The notes under the pieces are model-generated. The model saw only the letters and a list, made by a program, of their open reading frames with translations. It had not been told where the DNA came from and did no database searches. A stretch of 64,000 nt of DNA from UBA5239 sp040394635 (GTDB lineage Bacteria > Verrucomicrobiota > Lentisphaeria > Victivallales > Victivallaceae). The stretch spans positions 1 through 64,000 of the forward strand of contig JBEBRW010000013.1 in assembly GCA_040394635.1 (NCBI GenBank), given 5' to 3'. Positions 1-9,649 of this stretch are shown here, piece by piece. Made by a program: the position numbers and the translations under genes. Numbering within the stretch: position 1 is the first letter of the stretch; the number at the start of each line of letters is the position of its first letter.

Positions 1-215
1 CGGTCCGGCACTTCGAACTGCTTGCCGGTGAACAGGAGATCGAGATCAAGCCGGAGCTGACACCCGGCAAACAGGTAAGGATCACCAAGGGGCCCTTCGA
101 GGGGTATTTCGCGGTAATTTTGCGCCGCGAGGGACAAAGCAGAATTGCGGTGAACCTGGACTTTCTGGGGCACTCGATCGTGACGATGGATATCTGGAAC
201 ATGGAATTGGCTTAA
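1..215 (+). CDS. NusG/RfaH/UpxY-like antitermination protein, C-terminal part (partial)
   Basis: Only the last 70 codons are in the window; the reading frame is open from base 3 and stops with TAA at 213-215. The peptide contains PGKQVRITKGPFEGYFAVI, a typical KOW motif as found in the C-terminal domain of NusG, RfaH and UpxY. Known family members bind RNA polymerase and, in the specialised paralogues, let it read through long surface-polysaccharide operons. The gene ends 16 bases before gmd, the first gene of such an operon, so a cluster-specific antiterminator is the natural reading. General NusG is less likely at this position. The N-terminal NGN domain lies outside the window. Confidence 0.75.
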   Translation, partial: VRHFELLAGEQEIEIKPELTPGKQVRITKGPFEGYFAVILRREGQSRIAVNLDFLGHSIVTMDIWNMELA

Positions 216-230
216 ACAGAAGAACAAAAA

Positions 231-1283
231 ATGAAAAAAGCACTTATTACGGGAATTACAGGGCAGGACGGCTCCTATCTGGCCGAACTTCTGCTGGAAA
301 AAGGATACGAAGTGCACGGCTTGATCAGAAGAGCAAGTTTGTTCAACACGAGCCGCATTGACCATCTGTACAGAGACCCGCATGAAAAGGATGTTAATCT
401 GTTCCTGCACCATGGTGATTTAACGGATTCCAGCAACCTCAATCGTCTGATCGAAAAAATCGGCCCCGCTGAGATCTATAACCTCGGAGCCCAGTCGCAT
501 GTCCAGGTATCTTTTGAAGTACCGGAATACACGGCCGAAGTGGATGCCATGGGGGTATTGCGTTTGCTCGACGCGATTCGTGAAACAAAGATTGGCGCCC
601 GGTTTTATCAGGCCTCGACCTCGGAATTATACGGCAAGGTCTTCGAAGTACCGCAAAACGAGCAAACGCCTTTTCATCCCCGCAGCCCCTACGGAGTAGC
701 CAAACTATACGGTTTCTGGATTACCAAAAATTACCGGGAAGCTTACGGACTGCATGCCTCCAACGGCATTCTCTTCAACCACGAATCCCCGCGGCGCGGC
801 GAGACCTTTGTGACGCGCAAAATCACTATGGCGGTGGCCCGGATTCACCGCGGTATGCAGGATTGTTTTTATATGGGAAATATCGACGCGCTTCGCGACT
901 GGGGATATGCTCCTGACTATGTCCGGATGATGTGGATGATGCTGCAACAGGATCAGCCGGATGATTATGTAATTGCGACCGGCGAAATGCATTCAGTGCG
1001 CGAGTTCATTGAAAAAGCGTTTGCCGAAGTCGGCCGTCCGATCGAATGGCAGGGCAAAGAGGTCGATGAAGTCGGAATTGACACCACGACAGGCAAGACC
1101 GTGGTCCGGATCGATCCGCGTTATTTCCGGCCGGCGGAAGTCGAACAGCTTCTGGGCGACCCCAGTAAGGCCAAACGTCAGCTCGGCTGGGAAGCGCAGG
1201 TGAAGTTTGATGAACTCGTCAAGATCATGGTCGACGGCGATTTGAGGCTTTTGGACAATCCTAAGTATGAGGCAGGTTTCTGA
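231..1283 (+). CDS. gmd: GDP-mannose 4,6-dehydratase
   Basis: Cytoplasmic short-chain dehydrogenase-type enzyme converting GDP-D-mannose to GDP-4-keto-6-deoxy-mannose, the first step to GDP-L-fucose. The 350-residue length is normal for the family. The nucleotide-binding GITGQDG loop is at residues 8-14, the catalytic Ser/Thr region STSELYG at about 129-135, and the Tyr-xxx-Lys pair is Y154/K158. The RRASLFNT segment near residue 33 is characteristic of Gmd. The stop codon overlaps the ATG of the next gene by one base (TGATG), and that gene carries out the next step, so the two are translationally coupled. Confidence 0.96.
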   Translation: MKKALITGITGQDGSYLAELLLEKGYEVHGLIRRASLFNTSRIDHLYRDPHEKDVNLFLHHGDLTDSSNLNRLIEKIGPAEIYNLGAQSHVQVSFEVPEYTAEVDAMGVLRLLDAIRETKIGARFYQASTSELYGKVFEVPQNEQTPFHPRSPYGVAKLYGFWITKNYREAYGLHASNGILFNHESPRRGETFVTRKITMAVARIHRGMQDCFYMGNIDALRDWGYAPDYVRMMWMMLQQDQPDDYVIATGEMHSVREFIEKAFAEVGRPIEWQGKEVDEVGIDTTTGKTVVRIDPRYFRPAEVEQLLGDPSKAKRQLGWEAQVKFDELVKIMVDGDLRLLDNPKYEAGF

Positions 1284-2215
1284 TGCCGATACCGAAAGAC
1301 GCCAGAATATATATCGCCGGCCATCGCGGCATGGTGGGAAGTGCCGCCGTCAGAAAATTTGAACGCGAAGGTTACACGAACCTGATTCTCCGTACCGCCA
1401 AAGAACTGGATCTGCGGAATCAGGCGGCGGTTAAAGAGTTTTTCGCCGCCGAAAAACCCGAATATGTGATTCTGGCCGCCGCCAAAGTCGGCGGTATCAT
1501 GGCCAATAAAAACCATCCGGCGGAATTTCTGCTGGAAAACCTCGAAATACAGAATAATGTAATTTATCAATCCTATCTGAACGGAGTCAAGAAATTATGC
1601 TTCCTGGGTTCCAGCTGCATCTATCCCAATGAAGCACCGCAGCCGATCAAAGAAGAATATCTTCTGACCGGTCCGCTGGAGCCGACCAACGAAGGTTACG
1701 CCCTGGCCAAGATCGCCGGTTACAAACTCTGCCTGTACTTAAGCCGTCAATACGGATTCAAAACCGTCAACCTGATGCCCTGTAATCTGTATGGGACCAA
1801 TGACAACTATGATCCGGAAAACAGTCATGTATTTCCGGCCTTTATTCGCCGTTTCAGTGAAGCGGCGAAACACAACCTTCCGGAAGTGGTTCTGTGGGGA
1901 ACGGGAGCGCCGTTACGTGAATTTATGCACGTGGACGACCTGGCGGAGGCCATTTACCATTTTCTGCAAACCCGTGAGAACCCGGAGGTGGTCAACGTCG
2001 GCTACGGCAGTGATATTACGATCAAAGAATTGGCGGAAAAAATCGCCGTCGCTGCGGGCTACCAGGGCAAGATCACCTGGGATGCAACCAAGCCCGACGG
2101 CATGTACCGCAAACTGATGGACTCCACCAAGGCCCACACCCTCGGCTGGCAGCCCCGGATTATGCTTGATGAAGGAATCGCACGAACGTTGAAAGAATTT
2201 TCGTCATTAAAATAA
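1283..2215 (+). CDS. fcl: GDP-L-fucose synthase (epimerase/reductase)
   Basis: Converts GDP-4-keto-6-deoxymannose to GDP-L-fucose by 3,5-epimerisation and NADPH-dependent reduction. Residues 13-19 form the GHRGMVG dinucleotide loop typical of Fcl/WcaG. SSCIYPNEAPQPI at about 110-122 and Y139/K143 form the active site. The 310-residue length is normal. Its start overlaps the gmd stop by one base. Together the two genes show that the glycan made here contains L-fucose or a derivative of it. Confidence 0.95.
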   Translation: MPIPKDARIYIAGHRGMVGSAAVRKFEREGYTNLILRTAKELDLRNQAAVKEFFAAEKPEYVILAAAKVGGIMANKNHPAEFLLENLEIQNNVIYQSYLNGVKKLCFLGSSCIYPNEAPQPIKEEYLLTGPLEPTNEGYALAKIAGYKLCLYLSRQYGFKTVNLMPCNLYGTNDNYDPENSHVFPAFIRRFSEAAKHNLPEVVLWGTGAPLREFMHVDDLAEAIYHFLQTRENPEVVNVGYGSDITIKELAEKIAVAAGYQGKITWDATKPDGMYRKLMDSTKAHTLGWQPRIMLDEGIARTLKEFSSLK

Positions 2216-2227
2216 GCAGAACATCTT

Positions 2228-3520
2228 ATGCAACTGAAAAAAATCCATGATAATGAATTGAAATTAGCTGTTATTGGCTTAGGCTATGTTGGTCTTCCAT
2301 TAGCAGCCGAGTTCGGAAAAAAATTCAATACGGTTGGATTTGACGTCAAAAAAGAGCGGCTGGAAGAATTGAGACAAGGGATCGATTCGACGCTGGAAAC
2401 CTCGGAAGCCGATTTAAAGTCGGCTGTGAAGCTGAAATTCAGCGGCAACAGCGATGATTTGAAGGATTGCGATGTATTCATTGTCACCGTCCCCACTCCG
2501 ATCGATAAATACAAACAACCGGACCTGACCCCACTGTACCGCGCGAGTGAAACTGTGGGAAAAGTGATGAAAAAAGGTGCGGTCATCATCTACGAAAGTA
2601 CCGTCTACCCGGGCTGTACCGAGGAAGAGTGCGTACCTGTGCTGGAGAAATTCAGCGGTTTGAAATTCAATCAGGACTTTTTCTGCGGCTATAGTCCGGA
2701 ACGCATCAATCCAGGTGACAAAGAGCATACGTTGACCAAGATCCTGAAGATCACCAGCGGTTCCACCCCGGAAGTTGCCGAATTCGTCGATGCCCTGTAC
2801 AACAGCATCCTTACCGCCGGCACGCACAAAGCCAGCTGCATCAAAGTGGCCGAAGCCGCCAAGGTAATCGAAAACTCACAGCGCGACCTGAATATCGCTT
2901 TCGTGAACGAACTGGCCAAAATATTCCACCTGATCGGCATCGATACCAACGAAGTTCTCGAAGCTGCCGGCACGAAATGGAATTTCCTGAAATTCCGACC
3001 GGGCCTGGTCGGCGGTCACTGCATCGGAGTCGATCCGTATTATCTGACGCACAAAGCGCAGGCGCTGGGGTATTTGCCGGAAGTTATTTTGTCCGGCCGG
3101 CGCATCAACGACGGAATGGGCAAATACATCGCCAGCGAAATCATCAAACTGCTGATCAAGAAAAAACGTCACATCCTCGACGCCAAGGTGCTTCAGCTGG
3201 GGATCACCTTCAAGGAAAACTGCCCGGATATCCGGAATTCCCGCGCGGTGGATGTGGTCAAAAACCTTGAAGACTTCGGCTGCAAAGTCGATGTATACGA
3301 CCCTTGGGCCAATCCGGAAGAAGTCCGGCACGAATACAATATCAACAGCTGTTTTAAATCCCTGAGAAAAGAGGACTTCCGGAATTATGACGCCGTCGTT
3401 CTGGCGGTATCACACAAAGAATTCAGGGAACTGGACCTTTCGACAATCGATCGTGCCAAAACGACTGTTTTCGATATAAAGGGATTTTTTCCGAAAGCCG
3501 ACGTGGATGGGCGCCTGTAA
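2228..3520 (+). CDS. tviB: UDP-N-acetylhexosamine 6-dehydrogenase (TviB/WbpO type)
   Basis: NAD-dependent nucleotide-sugar dehydrogenase of the UDP-glucose/GDP-mannose dehydrogenase superfamily, 430 residues. The Rossmann GLGYVGLP motif is near residue 17. The catalytic cysteine is C265 in the segment GGHCIGVDPYY. The N-terminus and overall shape match TviB/WbpO proteins, which oxidise UDP-GlcNAc or UDP-GalNAc to the uronic acid. The next gene is a WbpP/TviC-like 4-epimerase, which together gives UDP-GalNAcA. WbpA-type specificity (UDP-GlcNAc) cannot be excluded from sequence alone. The symbol is by family resemblance. Confidence 0.88.
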   Translation: MQLKKIHDNELKLAVIGLGYVGLPLAAEFGKKFNTVGFDVKKERLEELRQGIDSTLETSEADLKSAVKLKFSGNSDDLKDCDVFIVTVPTPIDKYKQPDLTPLYRASETVGKVMKKGAVIIYESTVYPGCTEEECVPVLEKFSGLKFNQDFFCGYSPERINPGDKEHTLTKILKITSGSTPEVAEFVDALYNSILTAGTHKASCIKVAEAAKVIENSQRDLNIAFVNELAKIFHLIGIDTNEVLEAAGTKWNFLKFRPGLVGGHCIGVDPYYLTHKAQALGYLPEVILSGRRINDGMGKYIASEIIKLLIKKKRHILDAKVLQLGITFKENCPDIRNSRAVDVVKNLEDFGCKVDVYDPWANPEEVRHEYNINSCFKSLRKEDFRNYDAVVLAVSHKEFRELDLSTIDRAKTTVFDIKGFFPKADVDGRL

Positions 3521-3522
3521 AA

Positions 3523-4509
3523 ATGAATAAATGTGTTGAAAATTCAAGGATTCTGATCACCGGAGGAGCCGGATTCATCGGCTCGAACCTGGTGGAAGTA
3601 TTATTGAAACAGAACAACGAGATCGTAGTTCTGGACAATTTCGCGACTGGCAAAAGAGAAAATCTGGCGCCGTTTGCCAGTGATACCCGGTTTACCCTGA
3701 TCGAAGGGGATATCCGGGACATGGCGATGTGCCGCAAGGCCGTGGAGGGAGTCGATTATGTATTGCATGAAGCCGCTCTGGGGTCGGTGCCGCGCTCGAT
3801 CGAAGACCCCATGACCGCGACAGAGGTCAACATATCGGGTTTCGTCAATATGCTTTATGCGGCTCAGGAGGCGAAGGTCAAACGATTCGTCTACGCGGCG
3901 AGCTCCTCGACTTACGGCGACAGCAAAGTCCTCCCTAAGGTCGAGAACGAAATCGGCAAGCCGCTGTCCCCCTATGCGATCACCAAATATGTGAATGAAC
4001 TCTACGCCGAAAACTTCAGTCATATTTACGGCATCGAAACGATTGGCCTACGCTATTTCAACGTATTCGGACGCCGTCAGGACCCATACGGCGCCTATGC
4101 CGCAGTGATTCCCAAGTTCGCCATGAGCCTGATCAAACACGAAAGTCCGCTCATCAACGGTGACGGCAATTATTCCCGTGACTTCACTTATGTGGATAAC
4201 GTGATTCAGGCCAACCAACTGGCTCTGCTGACCGGCAAACCGGAAGCGGTAAACCAGGTATACAACATCGCTTTCGGCGATCGGACGACCTTAAATGAGT
4301 TATTTGCCTATCTGCGCGAGTACCTGACTGAATTTGACCCGGAGATTGCCCAAGTCGAGCCGCAATACGGCCCGAACCGCGCCGGCGACATCCCTCATTC
4401 CTTCGCCGATATCGCCAAAGCACAAACCCTTCTCGGCTATACTCCGGAATTCAGCGTGAAACAAGGCTTGAAAGAAGCCGTCAGATGGTATTATGATAAT
4501 TTAAATTAA
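3523..4509 (+). CDS. UDP-N-acetylglucosamine 4-epimerase-like SDR (WbpP/TviC type)
   Basis: Extended short-chain dehydrogenase of 328 residues with GGAGFIGSNL near residue 12 and the catalytic YAITK (Tyr about 151). The segment GSVPRSIEDP near residue 90 is characteristic of the WbpP/TviC group, which epimerises UDP-GlcNAc/GalNAc or their uronates at C4. It begins 3 bases after the dehydrogenase stop. The pairing dehydrogenase plus 4-epimerase is the known Vi-antigen / B-band UDP-GalNAcA route. Confidence 0.87.
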   Translation: MNKCVENSRILITGGAGFIGSNLVEVLLKQNNEIVVLDNFATGKRENLAPFASDTRFTLIEGDIRDMAMCRKAVEGVDYVLHEAALGSVPRSIEDPMTATEVNISGFVNMLYAAQEAKVKRFVYAASSSTYGDSKVLPKVENEIGKPLSPYAITKYVNELYAENFSHIYGIETIGLRYFNVFGRRQDPYGAYAAVIPKFAMSLIKHESPLINGDGNYSRDFTYVDNVIQANQLALLTGKPEAVNQVYNIAFGDRTTLNELFAYLREYLTEFDPEIAQVEPQYGPNRAGDIPHSFADIAKAQTLLGYTPEFSVKQGLKEAVRWYYDNLN

Positions 4510-4525
4510 GAATAATATCACCAAT

Positions 4526-5530
4526 ATGAAGAAGCTAATATATAATACGGCAGCCTCAGAGGGGGGCGCTATAGCTATTCTGCGATTTTTTCATCAGCAG
4601 GCACTTCGCGAAACGCATTCTATAACATATTTTGTCGTAGGAAATATTGAACTAGAGGAATCCTCATGCGTAAAAGTCATAACTTTGGCTTGGGCAAAGA
4701 AAAGCAAGGTTTTACGTCTGTTTTGTGAGTATTTTTATATGCCATTTCTAATTCGTCTATTGGCCATAAATCATGTAATATCCCTGCAAAATACGGCTTT
4801 ACCTTTCTGCCCGGTTCTTCAAACGGTATATATGCACAATTGTCTACCATTCATCAAACAACGTTTTGATTTTCACCATAACCGTACGCTTTGGATCAAT
4901 CAGAATATCGCTGGGTATTTCATGAAATCAGCAATACGCCGGGCTGATGAATTAATCGTTCAAACACATTGGATGAAGTGTGTGTGTCAAGAAGCAGTAC
5001 CAATACCGACGGAAAAGTTCATAGTACAGACCCCTGAAATAAATTATGCTAAAATTGTTCCGTTTCAGGAAAAACAAGATCATTTCCGGACATTTTTTTA
5101 TCCAGCTTCAGGCATGATTTTCAAGAACCACCAAGTGATTGTAGATGCTTGCGAACTACTTCTTCAACAAAAAGGAATTCCCTGTTACCGTGTTATTTTC
5201 ACACTGACGGGCAATGAAAATGAAAAAATCCGGGAATTATATGATAAAGTGAAAAAATTAAACCTTCCGATAATATTTATGGGGAAACTGGAGTTGAACG
5301 AAGTGTTTCAGCAGTATAGCAAGTCCGTATTATTATTTCCTTCTTATGCGGAAACGTGCGGATTGCCTCTGTTGGAAGCAAAAGCGACCAATGCTCCGAT
5401 TCTTTCAGCAGACTGGGAAGTTCCACGGGAAGTATTGGAAGAATATGACAAAGTGAAATTCTTTGCGTACAATGATGCGAAGGCTTTAAGCGAGTTAATG
5501 GCTGATTTAATATGGAAGACCTTTGCATGA
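4526..5530 (+). CDS. glycosyltransferase, GT4-like
   Basis: 334 residues, soluble or membrane-associated. The C-terminal half has the typical retaining GT-B donor-site pattern: SYAETCGLPLLEAKATN at about 273-290, with the E-x7-E-like acidic pair. Near residue 187 it has YPASGMIFKNH, similar to family-1 transferases that act late in O-antigen assembly. Donor and acceptor cannot be told. This is the first gene of the AT-rich block of the cluster, with markedly lower GC than fcl or tviB. Its stop overlaps the next gene in an ATGA junction. Confidence 0.8.
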   Translation: MKKLIYNTAASEGGAIAILRFFHQQALRETHSITYFVVGNIELEESSCVKVITLAWAKKSKVLRLFCEYFYMPFLIRLLAINHVISLQNTALPFCPVLQTVYMHNCLPFIKQRFDFHHNRTLWINQNIAGYFMKSAIRRADELIVQTHWMKCVCQEAVPIPTEKFIVQTPEINYAKIVPFQEKQDHFRTFFYPASGMIFKNHQVIVDACELLLQQKGIPCYRVIFTLTGNENEKIRELYDKVKKLNLPIIFMGKLELNEVFQQYSKSVLLFPSYAETCGLPLLEAKATNAPILSADWEVPREVLEEYDKVKFFAYNDAKALSELMADLIWKTFA

Positions 5531-6984
5531 GATTCATTTACGCGAGTTTCAGTACATTGATGCTCTTCTGTTTATTCTTTTTTAGTTATATATTTGAAGA
5601 TTCATTTAGTATGCAGGGAATAGGTATAGCTGCATTAATTGTTTATTCATATCTTTTTGTATCAAGCTGGCATTTAGCGCGACATATAAATTTTTATATT
5701 ATTTTTCTATTTTCAACATTGGTCTTCTTTTGGGGTCAACACATTATTCTTTTATGCAATGTTGATTTTACAGAACCTAATCGATCTATTTTGTCAGGGA
5801 GAGTCGCAGATTGGGCGATGATGTTTGCGGGTGTTTTTATTTTGCAATCCATGCTAACCATGCACATCGGTTATTGTCTTTTTTTCAAAAAATATAGGAA
5901 CACAAAGTATATTGAAATTTATGACGAGAAAACATCAAATACGGATGTTTTGCTGAAGATTGCGTTAGGGATAATGGCTATATCGATAATACCAGCGTTC
6001 AGTTTAGCCTTGGAAAACTTAGGAACAGCATCAATTCATGGTTATGGAATGATCTTTCAGACAGAGAACTATCAATTAACCAGTTTCTCAAATATCAAGC
6101 GATTTATTTCTTTGTTTTTCATCCCTTCGACCTACTTGATTTATATCCTTGCCAGCAAGAAACTGCGTATTGTAATCCTTTTAATTTTAATGGCATATTC
6201 ATTAGTTCTACTGACTACAGGGAGCAGGATTATTGTTTTCATGATTGCTTTTGCCTTATTTATGATTCATTACAAGAAGTTTCAGAAATTACGTGCCAGA
6301 ACAATTATATTACTTGGCACAGTTGCTTTTTTTCTCATGTTATCTCTCTCTGTGGTCTCAAGTGTACGTAATGTTTTATATACTTCCGATAATATTGGGG
6401 AAATAGTTGTTCTTGCAACAGAGAAAAGTTTTGATAATTTTATTGTCTTTTCAGTTTTTGAAGAGTTGGGATTCACTTATAACGTAATTGCATGTGTAAT
6501 TGAAAACTGTCCCGTTCCCGTGCCCTATAATTACGGGTTATCATATTTATTGGGATTGACAGCGATTTTTCCAAATGTTTTTGGAGGAACTCATATTGCC
6601 GCCCAGAATACTGATATGCTGTTCGCAGAATTTTATACTACCCAGGGAGGAATAGGATCCTCTTTTATCGCTGAGGCATATTATAACTTTGGCCGTTGGG
6701 GGCTACTTGTAATGTTAGTATTTGGAATGCTCCTGGCCAAACTTTGTTTTTGGTTGGAAAAGAGTGCAAATGAAAAACTTTTCAGAGTCTTTTTTCTTTG
6801 TGTCTATTCATCATCGCTTATTTTGTTTTATACTAGAAGTGATACTGCAACATTTCCGCGCAACTTTGTTTATTACGGTCTGTTTCCATTATTTTTGGAA
6901 TTCCTTATACGTACCAGTAAAAAATCGGTATATACTACGATTTGTGATGTTGATTATAAATTGAATGATTATGAAGAAAAATAG
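5527..6984 (+). CDS. Wzy-like oligosaccharide repeat-unit polymerase
   Basis: About 485 residues, almost entirely hydrophobic, with some 11-12 predicted membrane spans and a large loop around residues 310-390. This is the architecture of O-antigen/capsule polymerases, which have little sequence conservation. I place the start at ATG 5527 (MRFIYASF) rather than the in-frame ATG at 5512, because 5527 makes an ATGA overlap with the previous stop. AT-rich. Position between a transferase and the flippase supports Wzy. The call rests on topology and context rather than a catalytic motif. Confidence 0.72.
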   Translation: MRFIYASFSTLMLFCLFFFSYIFEDSFSMQGIGIAALIVYSYLFVSSWHLARHINFYIIFLFSTLVFFWGQHIILLCNVDFTEPNRSILSGRVADWAMMFAGVFILQSMLTMHIGYCLFFKKYRNTKYIEIYDEKTSNTDVLLKIALGIMAISIIPAFSLALENLGTASIHGYGMIFQTENYQLTSFSNIKRFISLFFIPSTYLIYILASKKLRIVILLILMAYSLVLLTTGSRIIVFMIAFALFMIHYKKFQKLRARTIILLGTVAFFLMLSLSVVSSVRNVLYTSDNIGEIVVLATEKSFDNFIVFSVFEELGFTYNVIACVIENCPVPVPYNYGLSYLLGLTAIFPNVFGGTHIAAQNTDMLFAEFYTTQGGIGSSFIAEAYYNFGRWGLLVMLVFGMLLAKLCFWLEKSANEKLFRVFFLCVYSSSLILFYTRSDTATFPRNFVYYGLFPLFLEFLIRTSKKSVYTTICDVDYKLNDYEEK

Positions 6985-8392
6985 TGTTATCCGACAAATC
7001 TCTGGTAATTTGTCATATGTGTTATTTTCACAATGCGCAGTGTTCATTTTAGGAATTGCCAAGTCGATTTTGCTTCCTAAATTTTGGAGCGTGGAAGCCT
7101 TTGGCTATTGGCAGCTTTATCTTTTTTATTGCGCATATGCTGGAGTGTTTGCTTTCGGCTTTAACGATGGAATTTATCTGCGATATGGGAAATATGCTTA
7201 TGAGGAGTTGCCCCAAAAACGATTGCGAACGGCCTTGCGATTGTTCACAATCTGTTTGATATTGTGTAGTATATTTATGGCGTTAATCGTTTTGGGGAAC
7301 TCTGACGCAGAGAGACGTTTTGTATTCTGGGCTGTCTGTATGAATATTGTTCTGGTCTGCTTGAACGGAGTTTTATCTTTTATCATGCAAGTAACGAATC
7401 AATTGAAAAAATATAGTATATTTTCTATGGCTGATAAAATATTTTTGCTTTTAACAATTTTAGTTGTTATATTTCTTAATGAACAGAATTATAAAGTTAT
7501 AATTGTAGCAGATATCTTTATTAAAAGTGTTGTACTGATTGCCATGATCTGGACATGCCGACTGCTTTTCTGGGGAGATTCCTGTTCATTAGGCAGTGCC
7601 TGGCGGGAACTTCAAGCAGATATCCGGATAGGGATCAAGTTAATGATTGCCAATTTGATGGGAATGCTGATTCTGGGAATCGGGCGGATATTGGTGGAAT
7701 GGTTTGGCGATATCCAAGAGTATGCATTTTATTCTTTCGGAATATCTGCGACCAACCTGATTTTTATTTTCATTACAGCAGTAAGCATGGTAATTTATCC
7801 GGCACTCAAACGTCTGCCGGATGCTCATTATGGCAACTATTACAATAAACTCAATACTGGGTTGAGTCTTTTCAATTTCGGAATTCTTCTGGTGTATTTT
7901 CCTGTATGCTGGCTTATCGCACTTTATCTGCCTCGTTATATGCCTGTTCTGGCATATCTCAATTTTCTTTTCGGATTAATTGTGATGCAAAGCAAGATTG
8001 CATTGTTGAACAATACTTTTTACAAAACATTACGCTTGGAAAAAGAAATGCTAAAAGCCAATTTAAGCTGTGTAATTTTGTTTCTTGTATGTGGTCCATT
8101 GCTTTTCTTGACAACCGGAAAGATCGCCAGTATTGCCATGTCCTCTTTTCTAGTCATGGGAGTCCGCTGCTATGCATCCGAGTATTTTTTGCGCCGTAAG
8201 ATGAATGTTTCAAAAGGAGCTCAATACGGACGAGAGTTTATAATGTTTTCTGCATTTATCATACCAACCGTTCTCTGGGGCAATAACTGGGGAAGTGTTG
8301 TACTTTATTTTATAGCATTAACTGGATATTTGATATATAGCCGCAAGACGATCAAAGAAATTACATTAACAATCCGAAACGCTTATTTATGA
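6971..8392 (+). CDS. Wzx-like polysaccharide flippase (MOP superfamily)
   Basis: About 473 residues with 12-14 hydrophobic segments starting immediately after a short cationic N-terminus (MKKNSVIRQISGNL), a pattern typical of PST/Wzx exporters. These flip undecaprenyl-linked repeat units to the periplasmic face. ATG 6965 is an alternative start two codons upstream. The gene overlaps the end of the polymerase gene, which suggests translational coupling. AT-rich like its neighbours. A specific substrate cannot be inferred. Confidence 0.82.
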   Translation: MKKNSVIRQISGNLSYVLFSQCAVFILGIAKSILLPKFWSVEAFGYWQLYLFYCAYAGVFAFGFNDGIYLRYGKYAYEELPQKRLRTALRLFTICLILCSIFMALIVLGNSDAERRFVFWAVCMNIVLVCLNGVLSFIMQVTNQLKKYSIFSMADKIFLLLTILVVIFLNEQNYKVIIVADIFIKSVVLIAMIWTCRLLFWGDSCSLGSAWRELQADIRIGIKLMIANLMGMLILGIGRILVEWFGDIQEYAFYSFGISATNLIFIFITAVSMVIYPALKRLPDAHYGNYYNKLNTGLSLFNFGILLVYFPVCWLIALYLPRYMPVLAYLNFLFGLIVMQSKIALLNNTFYKTLRLEKEMLKANLSCVILFLVCGPLLFLTTGKIASIAMSSFLVMGVRCYASEYFLRRKMNVSKGAQYGREFIMFSAFIIPTVLWGNNWGSVVLYFIALTGYLIYSRKTIKEITLTIRNAYL

Positions 8393-8393
8393 T

Positions 8394-9647
8394 ATGAAAA
8401 AAATTGTTTTTCTAGTAGGTAGTTATTATCCCTATTATTCTGCAGTAGGAAAATGTATGGGTAATGTCATTGACGAATTAGAGGGAGATTATGAAATTGT
8501 TGTCATTTGTATTAATCCTGACGATGCGCTGCCAATCAATGATACATACAGAAATTGTAAAATTTTCCGTATTTCACTTCCACGATTTAAGATATCTGAT
8601 TTTTTAATGCGCTATAAGCCTCTGCGTCCGGCCGCGCAGCAGCTTCACCGTATCATGTCTGTCCTAAGTATAGTTCTATCTCCTGTCTCGATTAATGCCA
8701 AATTACAGAAGGCTTACGAACAAGTATTGTGCCAAATATCCGATATTGATCTGCTAATTCCCAGTCAAGGTCCAATGGAGGCAATTCTGGCTGCATTAAA
8801 TTATAAAATTACTAAAAAGCCAAACGTTCAAATTATTCCATTTCTATTTGATGCATTTGCGCAAAGCGATACATTGCACAGGTTTCGATGGAATAAAATG
8901 CTAAAACGGATGGCTCATATCCGTATTGAGCAAAATATTTTAGAATTCAGTAATTATGTATGTTTTGTTCCCTCTTGGCAAAAACATCTAAATGAAATTG
9001 GGAAATCATATGTAAATAAAATGATGCCAATAGAACATCCTTTACTCAAGATAGAGCAAGAAAATGAGCAAAGCACTGCTCCTGTATTTTTTCAAAAAGA
9101 TAAGATCCATATTTTATATGCAGGAAGTTTGAATAATAAATTCCGTCCTGTTGGTTATACTCTCAAATTAATCAAAGAAATTGTGAAAGAATTTCCAGAT
9201 ACAGTTTTTCATTTTATGGGCTCTGGAAATGAAATGAAAAAAGTTATTAGAGGTGCCCGACAAATGCCCAACAATATTATATATCATGGTGCAGTAACCA
9301 ATCAAAATGCATATCATGCTATGAAATTTGCCGATATACTCTTGTCTATCGGTGCCACTAATACGCCTCAGTTATCAAGTAAAATAATAGAATACTTTGC
9401 ATATGGAAAACCTGTTATTCATCTTAATTGCAAGGAGGATGATTCCGCTATCCCCCTTTTAGAACAGTATCCACTTGCCTGTAGTCTGATGCAGAAAGAT
9501 GAATATCTCATTGAAAATAGCAGAAAATTAATCTTATTCACAAAAGAAAATCATAAGAAAATAATTCCTTTTGATGTTGTTCAAAATAGACTTGCCAATG
9601 CTCTTCCAAATTTTTCGGCTAAGATAATAAGGAATATCTTAAAATAA
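8394..9647 (+). CDS. glycosyltransferase, GT4-like
   Basis: 417 residues. The N-terminal half begins KIVFLVGSYYPYYSAVG, the acceptor-side first strand of GT-B enzymes. The C-terminal half has ILYAGSLNNKFRP near residue 240 and the donor-binding SSKIIEYFAYGKPVIHL near 325-341. It starts two bases after the flippase stop. The very AT-rich composition suggests acquisition with the serotype block. Linkage specificity unknown. Confidence 0.8.
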   Translation: MKKIVFLVGSYYPYYSAVGKCMGNVIDELEGDYEIVVICINPDDALPINDTYRNCKIFRISLPRFKISDFLMRYKPLRPAAQQLHRIMSVLSIVLSPVSINAKLQKAYEQVLCQISDIDLLIPSQGPMEAILAALNYKITKKPNVQIIPFLFDAFAQSDTLHRFRWNKMLKRMAHIRIEQNILEFSNYVCFVPSWQKHLNEIGKSYVNKMMPIEHPLLKIEQENEQSTAPVFFQKDKIHILYAGSLNNKFRPVGYTLKLIKEIVKEFPDTVFHFMGSGNEMKKVIRGARQMPNNIIYHGAVTNQNAYHAMKFADILLSIGATNTPQLSSKIIEYFAYGKPVIHLNCKEDDSAIPLLEQYPLACSLMQKDEYLIENSRKLILFTKENHKKIIPFDVVQNRLANALPNFSAKIIRNILK

Positions 9648-9649
9648 AA